Notes: generated from the sequence alone by a model not told the origin. Shown: positions 40,096 through 49,461, counted from the first letter of the stretch. The stretch is DNA of 64,000 nt from Solobacterium sp. (GCA_017512725.1 JAFWEW010000032.1:1-64000), one strand, 5' to 3'. Made by a program: numbers and translations.

Positions 40096-40227
40096 ATGTG
40101 TACTTTGCCATTGATTGACTGGGACGGTAACGGAAGGATCGATCCCTCTGATGTTGCGGTCGGACTTGCGATTGCCGAAGAGGAAAAACGGAACCGGGAA
40201 GCGGATGATGACGGTGAGGAAGAGTAA
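40096..40227 (+). CDS. 43-residue EF-hand/dockerin-like mini-protein
   Basis: From ATG 40096 the peptide contains DWDGNGRIDPSDVAVGLAI, a canonical calcium loop (D1, D3, N5, I8, D12). Its Asp at position 12 and following helix resemble one half of a dockerin module. The tail is acidic (ADDDGEEE). TAAGGA lies 13 bases upstream, with a TATAAT before it, and an in-frame start at 40045 is upstream of that promoter. No signal peptide is visible, so if made it is cytoplasmic. It directly precedes the GGDEF-EAL gene. Confidence 0.5.
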   Translation: MCTLPLIDWDGNGRIDPSDVAVGLAIAEEEKRNREADDDGEEE

Positions 40228-40290
40228 ACTGCCGCATCAGCCGAAAACGGACCGGTTCAGCTTTTTGCGTATTAGGATTGGAAACAGATT

Positions 40291-43254
40291 ATGAAGAACT
40301 ATGTGATCACAGACGAACAGCGGGCGGCGATGGAAGCACTCCCACAGCCGATTGCCATCTATCAGTATGTGGACGGACAGATTGTTCCGCTCCTGCTTTC
40401 GGATGGCTTCTGTGATCTGTTTGATTATGCGAACCGGGAAGATGCGTATCGTGACCTCACCGAGAATCTCTACCGGGATCTTCATCCGGATGATGCTGCA
40501 CGAATAAAAGAGGCAGCCAGGCGCCTGATCAACGGCGAACCCTATGAAGTGATCTATCGCTCGGGAAGGGCTTCTCAGTCCGGGTACCGGATCATCCACG
40601 CCATCGGCAAGCGCATCAAGACCGAAGACAATACCATAATTGCGCATGTCTGGTACATGGACGAAGGTACCTATACCGAAAAGTACAGTTCGGAAGGAAT
40701 TGAGCTGAATGCGGCGATGCGGAATGCGCTGTATGGAGAGAGTGTTCTGAAAGCCAATAACTATGATTATCTGACCGGTCTTCCGAACATGAACTACTTC
40801 TTTGAACTGGCCTCTGCTGCGAGAGCCGACTTCCGGAAAAACGGCCGCGATGCGGTTCTGCTGTATATGGATCTGGTTGGTCTCAAATACTACAACCAGA
40901 AATACGGGTTCGCGGAAGGCGACCGGCTTCTGATCGTGTTTGCAGAGCTTCTTGAAGGGATTTTCCATAAGGACTGCTGCAGTCATTTCGGGCAGGGCCA
41001 TTTTGCGGCATTCATGGAAGATCAGGGTGTTGAAGACGTTCTGCGCCATCTGTTTGATGAATGGCAGAAACGAAACGGTCTGGATTCTCTGCCGGTCCAT
41101 GTCGGCATCTATCAGAGCAGCTATGAAAATGCACCGGTCAGTACCGCCTTTGACCGTGCAGTGCTTGCCCGGGATAAACTGAAGGGATCGTATATCTCTT
41201 CCTATGAATACTATGCGGAAGAGATGGGCGAAGGCATCGCCAAGAGCCACTATATTCTGGAACATTTCGACGAAGCCATCCAGCACGGATGGATTCAGGT
41301 CTGGTACCAGCCGATCATCCGGGCAGTCAGCGGATTTGTCTGTGATGAAGAAGCACTGTCCCGCTGGATCGATCCGGAGCGGGGAATTCTTTCTCCGGCG
41401 GATTTCATTCCGGTGCTGGAAGATGCCGGACTGATCTATAAGCTGGATCTCTATGTACTGGAACAGGTACTGATCAAGATTCAGGAACAGATTGATGGCG
41501 GTCTTGTCGTTGTTCCGCAGTCCGTGAACCTGTCCCGGTCCGACTTCCATTCCTGTGACATTGTGGAAGAAATCCGCAAACGGGTCGATGATTCTGGAAT
41601 CCGCCGGGAGATGATCACGATTGAACTTACCGAAAGTATTGTCGGTTCGGACTTTGACTTCATGTCGAAACAGATCAAACGCTTCCAGGATCTTGGCTTT
41701 CCGGTATGGATGGACGACTTTGGCAGCGGGTATTCTTCCCTCGATGTTCTTCAGAGCATCAAGTTTGATCTGATCAAATTCGATATGAGTTTCATGCGCA
41801 AGCTGGAAGAGGGAGATGATGGCAAGATCATTCTCACTGAGCTGATCAAGATGACCAAGGCACTTGGAGTCGACACCGTCTGTGAAGGCGTAGAAACCCT
41901 TGCGCAGGTACAGTTCCTGCAGGAAATCGGATGTTCCAAACTGCAGGGTTATTACTACTGCAAGCCCATCCCGAAAGAAGAAATCTGGAACCGGTACCAG
42001 AAAGGGATCCAGATCGGGTTTGAGAATCCGGAGGAATCCAGATACTTTGATGAAGTCGGACGGCTGAATCTGTATGACCTTGAGATGATCGCAGCGGATG
42101 AAAACGACAGTGCCTTCCAGAATTTCTTTGATACGCTCCCGATGGGCGTGATCGAAGTAAAGGATGACAAGACCCGGTTCGTCCGTTCCAACAAGTCCTA
42201 TCGGGATTTCATCAGCCGGTATTTCCATATGAATCTTTCCCATGAAGGATCCTCGTTTGAGAAATACTCCGACACGTTCATGAATAACATTGTCCGGACC
42301 TGCTGCGAGCAGGGGATCCGTTCGTTCTATGATGAAACGATGCCGGATGGCTCCGTCGTTCATTCCTTTGCCAGAAGGATCGCAATCAATCCGGTGACCG
42401 GTACGATTGCGGTCGCCGTTACCGTTCTTTCAATCTCCGAACAGGGAGAAGGAACAACCTATGCCAGCATCGCAAGAGCACTGGCGGCAGACTATTACAA
42501 TATCTACTACATCGATCTCGATACCGAAAAGTTCATCGAATACTCTTCCCCGATCGGCGGAGAAGAAATCGCCATGGAACGGCATGGGGAGGATTTCTTT
42601 GAATCGGTCAAAAAGGATGCCTTATCACGGATCTATGAGGAAGATCTGCCTCGTTTCCTGGCCCAGTTCACAAAAGAAAACATTATCCGGGAACTGGATG
42701 AGCAGGGCGTATTCACCATTACATACCGTCTCGTTCAAACCGATGGTCCGATTTATGCGAATATGAAGATCACCCGGATGCCGGGAGGCAATCACATTAT
42801 CCTCGGTGTCAGTATCATCGATCTGCAGATGAAACAGCAGGCGATGTACGAAGGAATCCGCAAGGAACGGGATGCGCTGGCCAGGGTCATCGCGCTTTCG
42901 GAAGACTATCTGATGCTGTATTCCGTGGAAATCAATACCGGATCGTATATTGAATACAGTTCTTCGGAGGTGGTGGAACAGTTCGGAATTGGCAAGGAAG
43001 GGGAAGACTTCTTCCTGGATTCTAGAATCAATGCGGAAAAGATGATCTGCGTCGAAGATCAGCCGGAATTCCTCCGCCAGTTCACAAAGAAAAACATTCT
43101 GGCGCAGGTACGGGAGAATGGCCTGTTCAAGATTCATTACCATCTGATGGTCAATGGCGAGCGGAAGCCGGTCAGCCTGCGGATCGCAATGGTAAAAAGC
43201 GGTGATGAAGAACGGCTTGTGGCAGGTGTCCGCGCCTGGAAAGAACGGAAATAA
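40291..43254 (+). CDS. PAS-GGDEF-EAL phosphodiesterase with three C-terminal PAS-like modules
   Basis: 987 residues, soluble. A PAS-like domain (1-120), a GGDEF domain lacking the motif (FGQGHF at 233-238) and an EAL domain (315-575; E354-A-L, ELTES, DDFGSGYSS, EGVETLAQ) are followed by a PAS domain (605-715) and two copies of a module (about 725-845 and 865-985). That module starts YNIYYIDLDTEKFIEYSS or YLMLYSVEINTGSYIEYSS and contains FTKENI/FTKKNI; a diverged copy ends the permease fusion protein. It should be a c-di-GMP phosphodiesterase with several sensory inputs. No membrane segment is seen. Confidence 0.88.
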   Translation: MKNYVITDEQRAAMEALPQPIAIYQYVDGQIVPLLLSDGFCDLFDYANREDAYRDLTENLYRDLHPDDAARIKEAARRLINGEPYEVIYRSGRASQSGYRIIHAIGKRIKTEDNTIIAHVWYMDEGTYTEKYSSEGIELNAAMRNALYGESVLKANNYDYLTGLPNMNYFFELASAARADFRKNGRDAVLLYMDLVGLKYYNQKYGFAEGDRLLIVFAELLEGIFHKDCCSHFGQGHFAAFMEDQGVEDVLRHLFDEWQKRNGLDSLPVHVGIYQSSYENAPVSTAFDRAVLARDKLKGSYISSYEYYAEEMGEGIAKSHYILEHFDEAIQHGWIQVWYQPIIRAVSGFVCDEEALSRWIDPERGILSPADFIPVLEDAGLIYKLDLYVLEQVLIKIQEQIDGGLVVVPQSVNLSRSDFHSCDIVEEIRKRVDDSGIRREMITIELTESIVGSDFDFMSKQIKRFQDLGFPVWMDDFGSGYSSLDVLQSIKFDLIKFDMSFMRKLEEGDDGKIILTELIKMTKALGVDTVCEGVETLAQVQFLQEIGCSKLQGYYYCKPIPKEEIWNRYQKGIQIGFENPEESRYFDEVGRLNLYDLEMIAADENDSAFQNFFDTLPMGVIEVKDDKTRFVRSNKSYRDFISRYFHMNLSHEGSSFEKYSDTFMNNIVRTCCEQGIRSFYDETMPDGSVVHSFARRIAINPVTGTIAVAVTVLSISEQGEGTTYASIARALAADYYNIYYIDLDTEKFIEYSSPIGGEEIAMERHGEDFFESVKKDALSRIYEEDLPRFLAQFTKENIIRELDEQGVFTITYRLVQTDGPIYANMKITRMPGGNHIILGVSIIDLQMKQQAMYEGIRKERDALARVIALSEDYLMLYSVEINTGSYIEYSSSEVVEQFGIGKEGEDFFLDSRINAEKMICVEDQPEFLRQFTKKNILAQVRENGLFKIHYHLMVNGERKPVSLRIAMVKSGDEERLVAGVRAWKERK

Positions 43255-43339
43255 GGTTCGCACTTAAGACATTCGGGAAACTTTGTACCGGATGTTTTAT
43301 CATCCGCTACACTTAAGGTGCTGAAAGGAAGAACAAAAC

Positions 43340-43816
43340 ATGGAACCAGTTGTACTGAATGAGGAACTGACTTTAAACCTGCCGGAAGGATTCCGGATCC
43401 TGAGTGAGGAAGAACGAAAGGCGATGCCATCCACAGATGAGCCGCCCGCCTGGTGTGCCCGGGACGATCAGCGGCACCTTGTGATTGTGGCTTACTGGAA
43501 AAAAATCGGCGGATTATCGGCGATGCTGATCAATGAGAAAGATGTTATCCGGCATGTGGAACAGACGGTCTCAAAACCGATGGCGCAGTATGGGTACCAT
43601 CTGGAAAACTGGGAAAGCATTCTGATCGGGGACCGCAAGGCCCAGGGGATCTGTTACAGCTATCAGGCGGAAGGGATCGGAATGATGGCAGACTCCTTTG
43701 TCGTCAAGAGCCGCAGAACACTTTATTATTTTCATGCCTACAGCCGCTCGGTTCTCCATGAAGAAAACCGGATCCTGTGGAGCGACCTGTTCCTGAGAGC
43801 TGTATGGAATGACTGA
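43340..43816 (+). CDS. Protein of unknown function
   Basis: 158 residues, no signal peptide or membrane segment. LNLPEGFRILSEEER near the start and a mixed alpha/beta pattern (HLVIVAYWKKIGG, DSFVVKSRRTLYYFHAYS) resemble a PsbP/DcrB-like fold, but I cannot confirm a family. GAAAGGAAG precedes the ATG. It lies between two signalling genes and could be co-expressed with the preceding GGDEF-EAL gene, 85 bases upstream. Confidence 0.6.
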   Translation: MEPVVLNEELTLNLPEGFRILSEEERKAMPSTDEPPAWCARDDQRHLVIVAYWKKIGGLSAMLINEKDVIRHVEQTVSKPMAQYGYHLENWESILIGDRKAQGICYSYQAEGIGMMADSFVVKSRRTLYYFHAYSRSVLHEENRILWSDLFLRAVWND

Positions 43817-43852
43817 TGAAGGAACGATTGTCATAGAATCAGACGTATTATT

Positions 43853-43878
43853 GAGGGAGGAGAAATCTTCCTTTTTTC
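43853..43878 (+). terminator. Probable terminator after the 158-residue protein gene
   Basis: GGGAGGAGAAATCTTCCTTTTTTC contains an imperfect GGAG-AAAT-CTTCC stem followed by six Ts. Confidence 0.55.
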
Positions 43879-43959
43879 GGATTACCGAAAAATGCCGTTC
43901 TTTTCGGAATTGTTTGTGGCTATGATAAAGAAGAACAAGTTATAAATAACGGAGGCTAT

Positions 43960-45465
43960 ATGAACAGAAAACAGACCCCGGCAGTTTTCGCTGCATTTTG
44001 TGCGCTGCTGTTTGGCGCATGCGTTTCGGCGCTGAAGTGTTCGGATACGAAAGACGGCATTACGGTTGAGCTGAACAATGCGGTCTTTACGAATAACGGA
44101 ATCGAAACGGTAACACCGGATATCACGATTACCAACTCCTCCCAGGAGGATATCACCGGCGTTACCTATGAAGTGACATTTTTCGGCGATCAGGAAACGG
44201 AACTGGAAACCATCCGGATGTTCTGGCGGTGCGATGAAGAACCGCTGAAAGCAGGCAGCTCCATTCGCGACAAGGATTCCCGATACAACAGTCACGACGC
44301 AAAACAGGCAAAATCGGTAAAACTGGTGATTACCGAAATCAAAACCGCAAAAGAGTTCCCGCCGGACCGGGTCCCGAAGAAGGGAGAGTATCTCTATCAG
44401 GCAATGGGAGATGAGAAACTTGCGGCTATTCAGGAACACAAACCGGAAAAGATCGTAGCGGGCATCGATCAGAGCGGATACGTACGCACGGCAACCTTTG
44501 AAGGGGACCTGCTGGATGAGGCAGTTGATGCGTTTGTGAAGATCAGGCTCGGGGATGATGATGCACCGATGGTGACGGATAATTACAATTATGTTGTGTT
44601 CTACTGGGATGACGGTACGACCAGCGGTATTAATCTGAATCTGCAGAACCTGGAAGTTATGGCAAACGGCAGATATCACAGCTACTATCTTGAAGATCTC
44701 GGCCCGTTCTGGGGACTGGTGAATGACCATCTGGTCGATCCGGAACCTTCGGAAGAAGATCTGCAGGTATCCTGTGAACTGAATCATGTCAAAGCTGTGC
44801 TGGCAGATGTTGTGTACCGCGAATCCGATGGAACGATTCTGCCGGAACCGTATGTGAAATTCGCAAATGAATCCAAGACAGAATATCTGGGCGTGATTTA
44901 TGAAATTGAATATTACGATGCCAACAACAGCCTGCTTGGCCGGCAGCTGGCCTTTACCGACGAAAGCGCTCCCTATTCCGCAGGCGAAACGTGGGAAGAG
45001 CGCCCAAAGGAAAAACGGCCGCAGATGAAGGAAATGCCGGCTTCCACATCGATCCGGATCCTGGATACGATCGGCGGTTCAACAACGCCTTCCCTGAAAC
45101 AGACAGACGCGGAATATCTGTATCAGAAGATTGACAATGAACAGATCCAGTCCCTTCCGAAAACCGTCCCGGTCCTGACAGATATTACGGTGGATTCCGA
45201 TTCCAACTCGTTCAACGCAGTCTTCTTTGACGTGAACGGAAAAGACATCGCAGAGGCGTTTACCGGAATCAAGATCCGGAGTGATGCAGAAGAAGCGGAA
45301 GAGACAAGTTACAAGTCCATCATGATGACGTTTGAAGACGGGGAAGAGATCCATCTGAATATTGTGAACGGCTGTCTGATTGCACTGCAGGATGGGGAAG
45401 TTGTCAAAATCGGCATCGGGGATGAAAACGGATTTTTCGAGCTGGCAGAAGAGACCGGCAGCTGA
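43960..45465 (+). CDS. Lipoprotein with internal tandem duplication
   Basis: 501 residues with a lipoprotein signal (LLFGAC, Cys21). The mature protein is two copies of a roughly 230-residue unit. Each has a beta-sandwich-like part with VTYEVTFFGD / VIYEIEYYDA, a junction GEYLYQAMGDEKLAAIQ / AEYLYQKIDNEQIQSL, and a second part with YNYVVFYWDDGTTSGINL / YKSIMMTFEDGEEIHLNI. The duplication is clear at protein level, but I cannot name the fold. It is surface-anchored and precedes the HD-GYP gene by 80 bases, so a sensory or adhesive role is possible. Confidence 0.75.
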   Translation: MNRKQTPAVFAAFCALLFGACVSALKCSDTKDGITVELNNAVFTNNGIETVTPDITITNSSQEDITGVTYEVTFFGDQETELETIRMFWRCDEEPLKAGSSIRDKDSRYNSHDAKQAKSVKLVITEIKTAKEFPPDRVPKKGEYLYQAMGDEKLAAIQEHKPEKIVAGIDQSGYVRTATFEGDLLDEAVDAFVKIRLGDDDAPMVTDNYNYVVFYWDDGTTSGINLNLQNLEVMANGRYHSYYLEDLGPFWGLVNDHLVDPEPSEEDLQVSCELNHVKAVLADVVYRESDGTILPEPYVKFANESKTEYLGVIYEIEYYDANNSLLGRQLAFTDESAPYSAGETWEERPKEKRPQMKEMPASTSIRILDTIGGSTTPSLKQTDAEYLYQKIDNEQIQSLPKTVPVLTDITVDSDSNSFNAVFFDVNGKDIAEAFTGIKIRSDAEEAEETSYKSIMMTFEDGEEIHLNIVNGCLIALQDGEVVKIGIGDENGFFELAEETGS

Positions 45466-45545
45466 TTCCAATCAGAGTTTAAGTTTCTTCTGGAAAACCG
45501 TCTTATTTTGAGTATGATGAACTGGTATTACGGAAAGACAGAACT

Positions 45546-47744
45546 ATGACAGATCGCAAGGAAATCAATCGGAAAGAATCAGGACATTTAGCGTTTTTAA
45601 GTGTCCTTTTCATTGCCGGCGGCATTCTCCTCAATATCGGAGGGGCACAGCTGGCATCTTTCCTGAAGCTTCCGATCTATTTTGATTCGCTTGGAACGAT
45701 CCTGATTTCAGCGATCGGCGGATTTCTGCCGGGTGTAATCGTCGGATTCTTTTCCAATCTTATAAACGGTCTTTCCAATCCGACCAATGCCTACTATGCC
45801 GTTTTGAATGAACTGATCGCGTTAATCGTTGCCTATTATGCATCGCGGGGTTATTTCCATTCCTTTCCGAAGGCGATGCTGCTGGTATTCCCGCTTTCTC
45901 TGGTCGGCGGTGCGCTGGGATCGATTCTGACTTATTTCATCAATGGATTTGGTATCGGAGACGGCATCTCTTCTTCGCTTGCGATGACGATCATGAGCGA
46001 GGGAAGGTTCGGCGTGTTCCTTTCCCAGCTTTCTTCCGACATGCTCTATGACATTGCGGATAAAGCCATTATCATCTTCATTGCGTATTTCATTCTGAAG
46101 CTGCTGCCGGAGAATACAAAGAAGAAAATGCAGGTTCAGGGCTGGAGGCAGACGCCGCTTGGGGAAGAAGAACAGAAACTTGCGCAGAAAAGCACAAACT
46201 CCCCGGTATCTCTGCGTTCCAAGATCCTGATGATGATCGGAATTGCGACGCTGTTCATTGCGACGGTTACGACCGGAATCTGTTTTACGCTGTACCGCCG
46301 CGCTACGGTTCAGGAACATACACAGATGGGACAGGGCGCTGCCCGGCTGGTTGAAACGGTCATTGACGGCGACCGGGTTAATGAATATATGGAACTCGGG
46401 GAAGCGGCCGAAGGATACCAGGATGTAGAACGGCAGCTGGAACAGATCCGTTCGAGCTCCGATGAGATTTTATATGTCTATGTATACAAGATCCTGGAAG
46501 ACGGCTGTCATGTCGTATTTGATCTGGATACGGAAGATTTGCAGGGCAATCCCCCGGGGGATGTCATTGAATTTGATGAAGGCTTTGAACCATACCTGGA
46601 TGATCTGCTGGCCGGTAAACCAATTGAACCGGTTGTAACGGATGAGAAGTTTGGCTGGCTTTTGACCATGTATGAGCCGATCAAAGACCGTGCCGGCGTC
46701 ACGCAGGCCTATGCGTGTGTTGATATCTCCATGGTTCAGGTAACCCTTAATGAAATCAGCTTCCTGACAAAGGTTGCTGCGCTGTTCTTCGGATTCTTTA
46801 TCATGATCGTATCGATCGGTCTCTGGATGGCGGAATACAACCTGATTCTGCCGATCAATACAATGGCAATCGCAGCCAATCAGTTCGCCTGTCAGACGGA
46901 AGCCAGCCGGGAAGAAAGTGTGGAGCACTTCCGGGATCTTGGGATCCATACCGGAGATGAGATTGAAAACCTGTACGAATCCTTTGAGATGACGATTGAA
47001 GAAACCGTACGGTATATCGCAGATATTCAGGAACAGTCGCTTGTCATTAACAAGATGCAGAACGGCCTGATCCTCGTTCTGGCAGATATGGTTGAAAGCC
47101 GGGACAAGTGCACCGGGGACCATGTCCGCAAGACGGCTGCTTACTGCCGCATCATTCTGGAAGAACTCCGGAAAGAAGGGCTCTTTACAGATCAGCTGAC
47201 CGATGCGTATATCAATGACGTTGTGAATTCCGCGCCACTCCATGATATCGGCAAGATTAAGGTATCCGATGCAATCCTGAACAAGCCGGGCAAGCTGACG
47301 GACGAAGAGTTTGAAGAGATGAAAAAACATACGCTTGCCGGCAATGAGATCATCCAGCAGGCAATGGAGCTTGTCTCTTCGGATACCGGATATCTGAAAG
47401 AGGCGAAAAATCTTGCGACCTATCACCATGAAAAGTGGAACGGAACCGGCTATCCGATGGGCCTCAAGGGTGACGAGATCCCGCTTTCGGCAAGGGTCAT
47501 GGCCGTTGCGGATGTATTCGATGCCCTGGTGTCCCAGCGCAGCTACAAGAAGCCGTTTACGTTTGAAAAGGCGATTGAGATCATCGAGGAAGGCTCGGGA
47601 AGTCATTTTGATCCACAGGTTGCCGGAGCATTCCTGAAGGTCAAGGAACAGGCAAGAGTAATTGCCGAAACCTTTATGGGAGATGCCGGCGGACTGGGGC
47701 AGACTGCCCTGATGCCGAAGATCCGGGAAGCGGAACCTGCATAA
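45546..47744 (+). CDS. ECF-S-like membrane sensor with Cache, HAMP-like and HD-GYP phosphodiesterase domains
   Basis: 732 residues. The first 190 residues hold five or six membrane segments that look like an ECF-transporter substrate-binding (S) component (LPIYFDSLGTILISAIGGFLPG). A membrane segment (227-250), an extracytoplasmic sensor (255-400), another membrane segment (407-430) and a HAMP-like linker follow. The HD-GYP domain spans 505-705: H566-D567, YHHEKWNGTGYP at 626-637 and VADVFDAL are intact. HD-GYP proteins hydrolyse c-di-GMP to pGpG or GMP. The S-component-like part suggests sensing of a vitamin or other small molecule. Confidence 0.87.
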   Translation: MTDRKEINRKESGHLAFLSVLFIAGGILLNIGGAQLASFLKLPIYFDSLGTILISAIGGFLPGVIVGFFSNLINGLSNPTNAYYAVLNELIALIVAYYASRGYFHSFPKAMLLVFPLSLVGGALGSILTYFINGFGIGDGISSSLAMTIMSEGRFGVFLSQLSSDMLYDIADKAIIIFIAYFILKLLPENTKKKMQVQGWRQTPLGEEEQKLAQKSTNSPVSLRSKILMMIGIATLFIATVTTGICFTLYRRATVQEHTQMGQGAARLVETVIDGDRVNEYMELGEAAEGYQDVERQLEQIRSSSDEILYVYVYKILEDGCHVVFDLDTEDLQGNPPGDVIEFDEGFEPYLDDLLAGKPIEPVVTDEKFGWLLTMYEPIKDRAGVTQAYACVDISMVQVTLNEISFLTKVAALFFGFFIMIVSIGLWMAEYNLILPINTMAIAANQFACQTEASREESVEHFRDLGIHTGDEIENLYESFEMTIEETVRYIADIQEQSLVINKMQNGLILVLADMVESRDKCTGDHVRKTAAYCRIILEELRKEGLFTDQLTDAYINDVVNSAPLHDIGKIKVSDAILNKPGKLTDEEFEEMKKHTLAGNEIIQQAMELVSSDTGYLKEAKNLATYHHEKWNGTGYPMGLKGDEIPLSARVMAVADVFDALVSQRSYKKPFTFEKAIEIIEEGSGSHFDPQVAGAFLKVKEQARVIAETFMGDAGGLGQTALMPKIREAEPA

Positions 47745-47750
47745 ATTTCA

Positions 47751-47780
47751 GAAAGGGCAGTTTGCTCTTTCTTTTCTTTT
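47751..47780 (+). terminator. Terminator of the HD-GYP gene
   Basis: Stem GAAAGgGCA/TGCtCTTTC followed by TTTTCTTTT. Confidence 0.75.
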
Positions 47781-47844
47781 GCCGTTTTGTTTGTGGTTCG
47801 TGGTACTATTTTTGTAACAACAATCCAACAGGAGAACTAATTTC

Positions 47845-49359
47845 ATGAAATTTGAACGCAGAATCAGACGATCTGATATGATTCGCTGCGTACTTTGCGC
47901 GGATGCGCCATGTACGAATGCGTGTCCATCTATAAAGCCGGATAAACTGCTCAGAAGCATCTGGTTCGACAATGAAGATCACGCGGCACTTGCACTTCCA
48001 GACACCAATCCATGCGTGAACTGCAGTGCGCCATGCGAAAAAGCGTGCTTACGCCCGCAGGAAGTTCCGGTTCAGAGACTTGTGAAACGTCTGTATGAAG
48101 AAGTGAGGCCGATGGTCATTGAGGACGGCAGTCCTAAGGATGAAGAACGGCTGAAGTGTGACCTGTGCGGGGTTAAGATGGAAAACCCGTTCCTGCTTTC
48201 CTCGTCGGTCGTTTCCAGCACGTATGACATGTGCGCAAGGGCTCTTGAAGCGGGGTGGGCCGGCGTTGCGTTCAAGACGATCTGCACGCTGCCGATTCAT
48301 GAATCTTCACCGCGCTTTTCCGCCATTACCGGAGACAACGGATCGATCATCGGCTTTAAGAATATCGAACAGCTGTCCGACCATTCTCTGAAGGAGAATA
48401 TGGAAGTGTTCCAAAGGCTGAAGAAAAACTATCCGTCCAAAATCATTCTGGCTTCCATAATGGGACAGAACGAAGAAGAATGGACAGAGCTCTCGGCGAT
48501 GTGTGATGAAAACGGCGCCGATGTGATCGAGCTGAATTTTTCCTGCCCCAATATGACGGAAGAAGGCCTGGGCTCCGATATCGGCCAGGTCCCGGAACTG
48601 GTGGAACGCTATACGGCAGCTGCCCGGCGCGGTACCAGAAAGCCGATTCTTGCCAAACTGACGCCGAATGTAGCATCGCTCGTCGATGCGGCAGGAGCTG
48701 CGAAAGCAGGCGGTGCGGATGGAATCGCCGCAATCAATACGATCAAGAGCGTTATGAATATCAACCCGTATACGTATGTTTCCGCTCCGGAAGTACATGG
48801 TATGTCGGCCGTTGGCGGATACAGCGGAAATGCGGTCAAACCGATTGCACTCCGGCTGATTTCCGAAATCAGCAAATATCCGGACTTCTACGGAATGCAT
48901 ATCAGCGGGATGGGCGGCATTGAAACCTGGAAAGATGCGCTGGAATTCATCATGGCCGGCTCCGGAACGGTTCAGGTTACGACTGCCGTTATGCAGTATG
49001 GCTACCGGATCATTGATGATCTCAAAGCCGGACTGAACCATTACCTCTATCTGCGCGGCAGTGAATCCGTCTCAGAGGTAGTCGGAATTGCGATGGATTC
49101 GATCAGTCTTACCACAGATGTACTGGAACGGGATACCATTCTGTATCCGAAGTTCAATCATAAAACCTGCATCGGCTGCGGCCGCTGCAGGATCTCCTGC
49201 ATGGACGGGGGACATCAGGCAATTCAGCTGAATGATGCGAGAAGACCGGTAATGGACCCGAAGAAGTGTGTCGGCTGTCATCTCTGTGTACTGATCTGTC
49301 CGACCCATTCCATCGTCTCTTCCGGCCACCGGACCAAAAAGAAGACGGATGCGGAATGA
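47845..49359 (+). CDS. preA: PreA-type dihydropyrimidine dehydrogenase with extra N-terminal Fe-S region
   Basis: 504 residues. The centre (about 105-410) is an FMN-binding dihydroorotate-dehydrogenase-like barrel (LSSSVVSSTYDM, ELNFSCPNM, MHISGMGGIETW). The C-terminus has two 4Fe-4S motifs, CIGCGRCRISC and CVGCHLCVLICP, as in PreA. The first 85 residues carry eight cysteines (CVLCADAPCTNACP; CVNCSAPCEKACL), which normally belong to the partner PreT or to the N-terminus of full-length DPD. No PreT flavoprotein is nearby, so electrons must come from elsewhere. The substrate may be uracil, thymine or a related ring. AGGAG precedes the ATG. Confidence 0.8.
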   Translation: MKFERRIRRSDMIRCVLCADAPCTNACPSIKPDKLLRSIWFDNEDHAALALPDTNPCVNCSAPCEKACLRPQEVPVQRLVKRLYEEVRPMVIEDGSPKDEERLKCDLCGVKMENPFLLSSSVVSSTYDMCARALEAGWAGVAFKTICTLPIHESSPRFSAITGDNGSIIGFKNIEQLSDHSLKENMEVFQRLKKNYPSKIILASIMGQNEEEWTELSAMCDENGADVIELNFSCPNMTEEGLGSDIGQVPELVERYTAAARRGTRKPILAKLTPNVASLVDAAGAAKAGGADGIAAINTIKSVMNINPYTYVSAPEVHGMSAVGGYSGNAVKPIALRLISEISKYPDFYGMHISGMGGIETWKDALEFIMAGSGTVQVTTAVMQYGYRIIDDLKAGLNHYLYLRGSESVSEVVGIAMDSISLTTDVLERDTILYPKFNHKTCIGCGRCRISCMDGGHQAIQLNDARRPVMDPKKCVGCHLCVLICPTHSIVSSGHRTKKKTDAE

Positions 49360-49461
49360 ACGGAAGAATCGATTTGTTACTTGATGAAATGACTTTTAAT
49401 GGTTTTTAATTAAAGATAGGTTTTAATCCCGCAGGGGAACTGTCAAGGAGGACAGAATATC

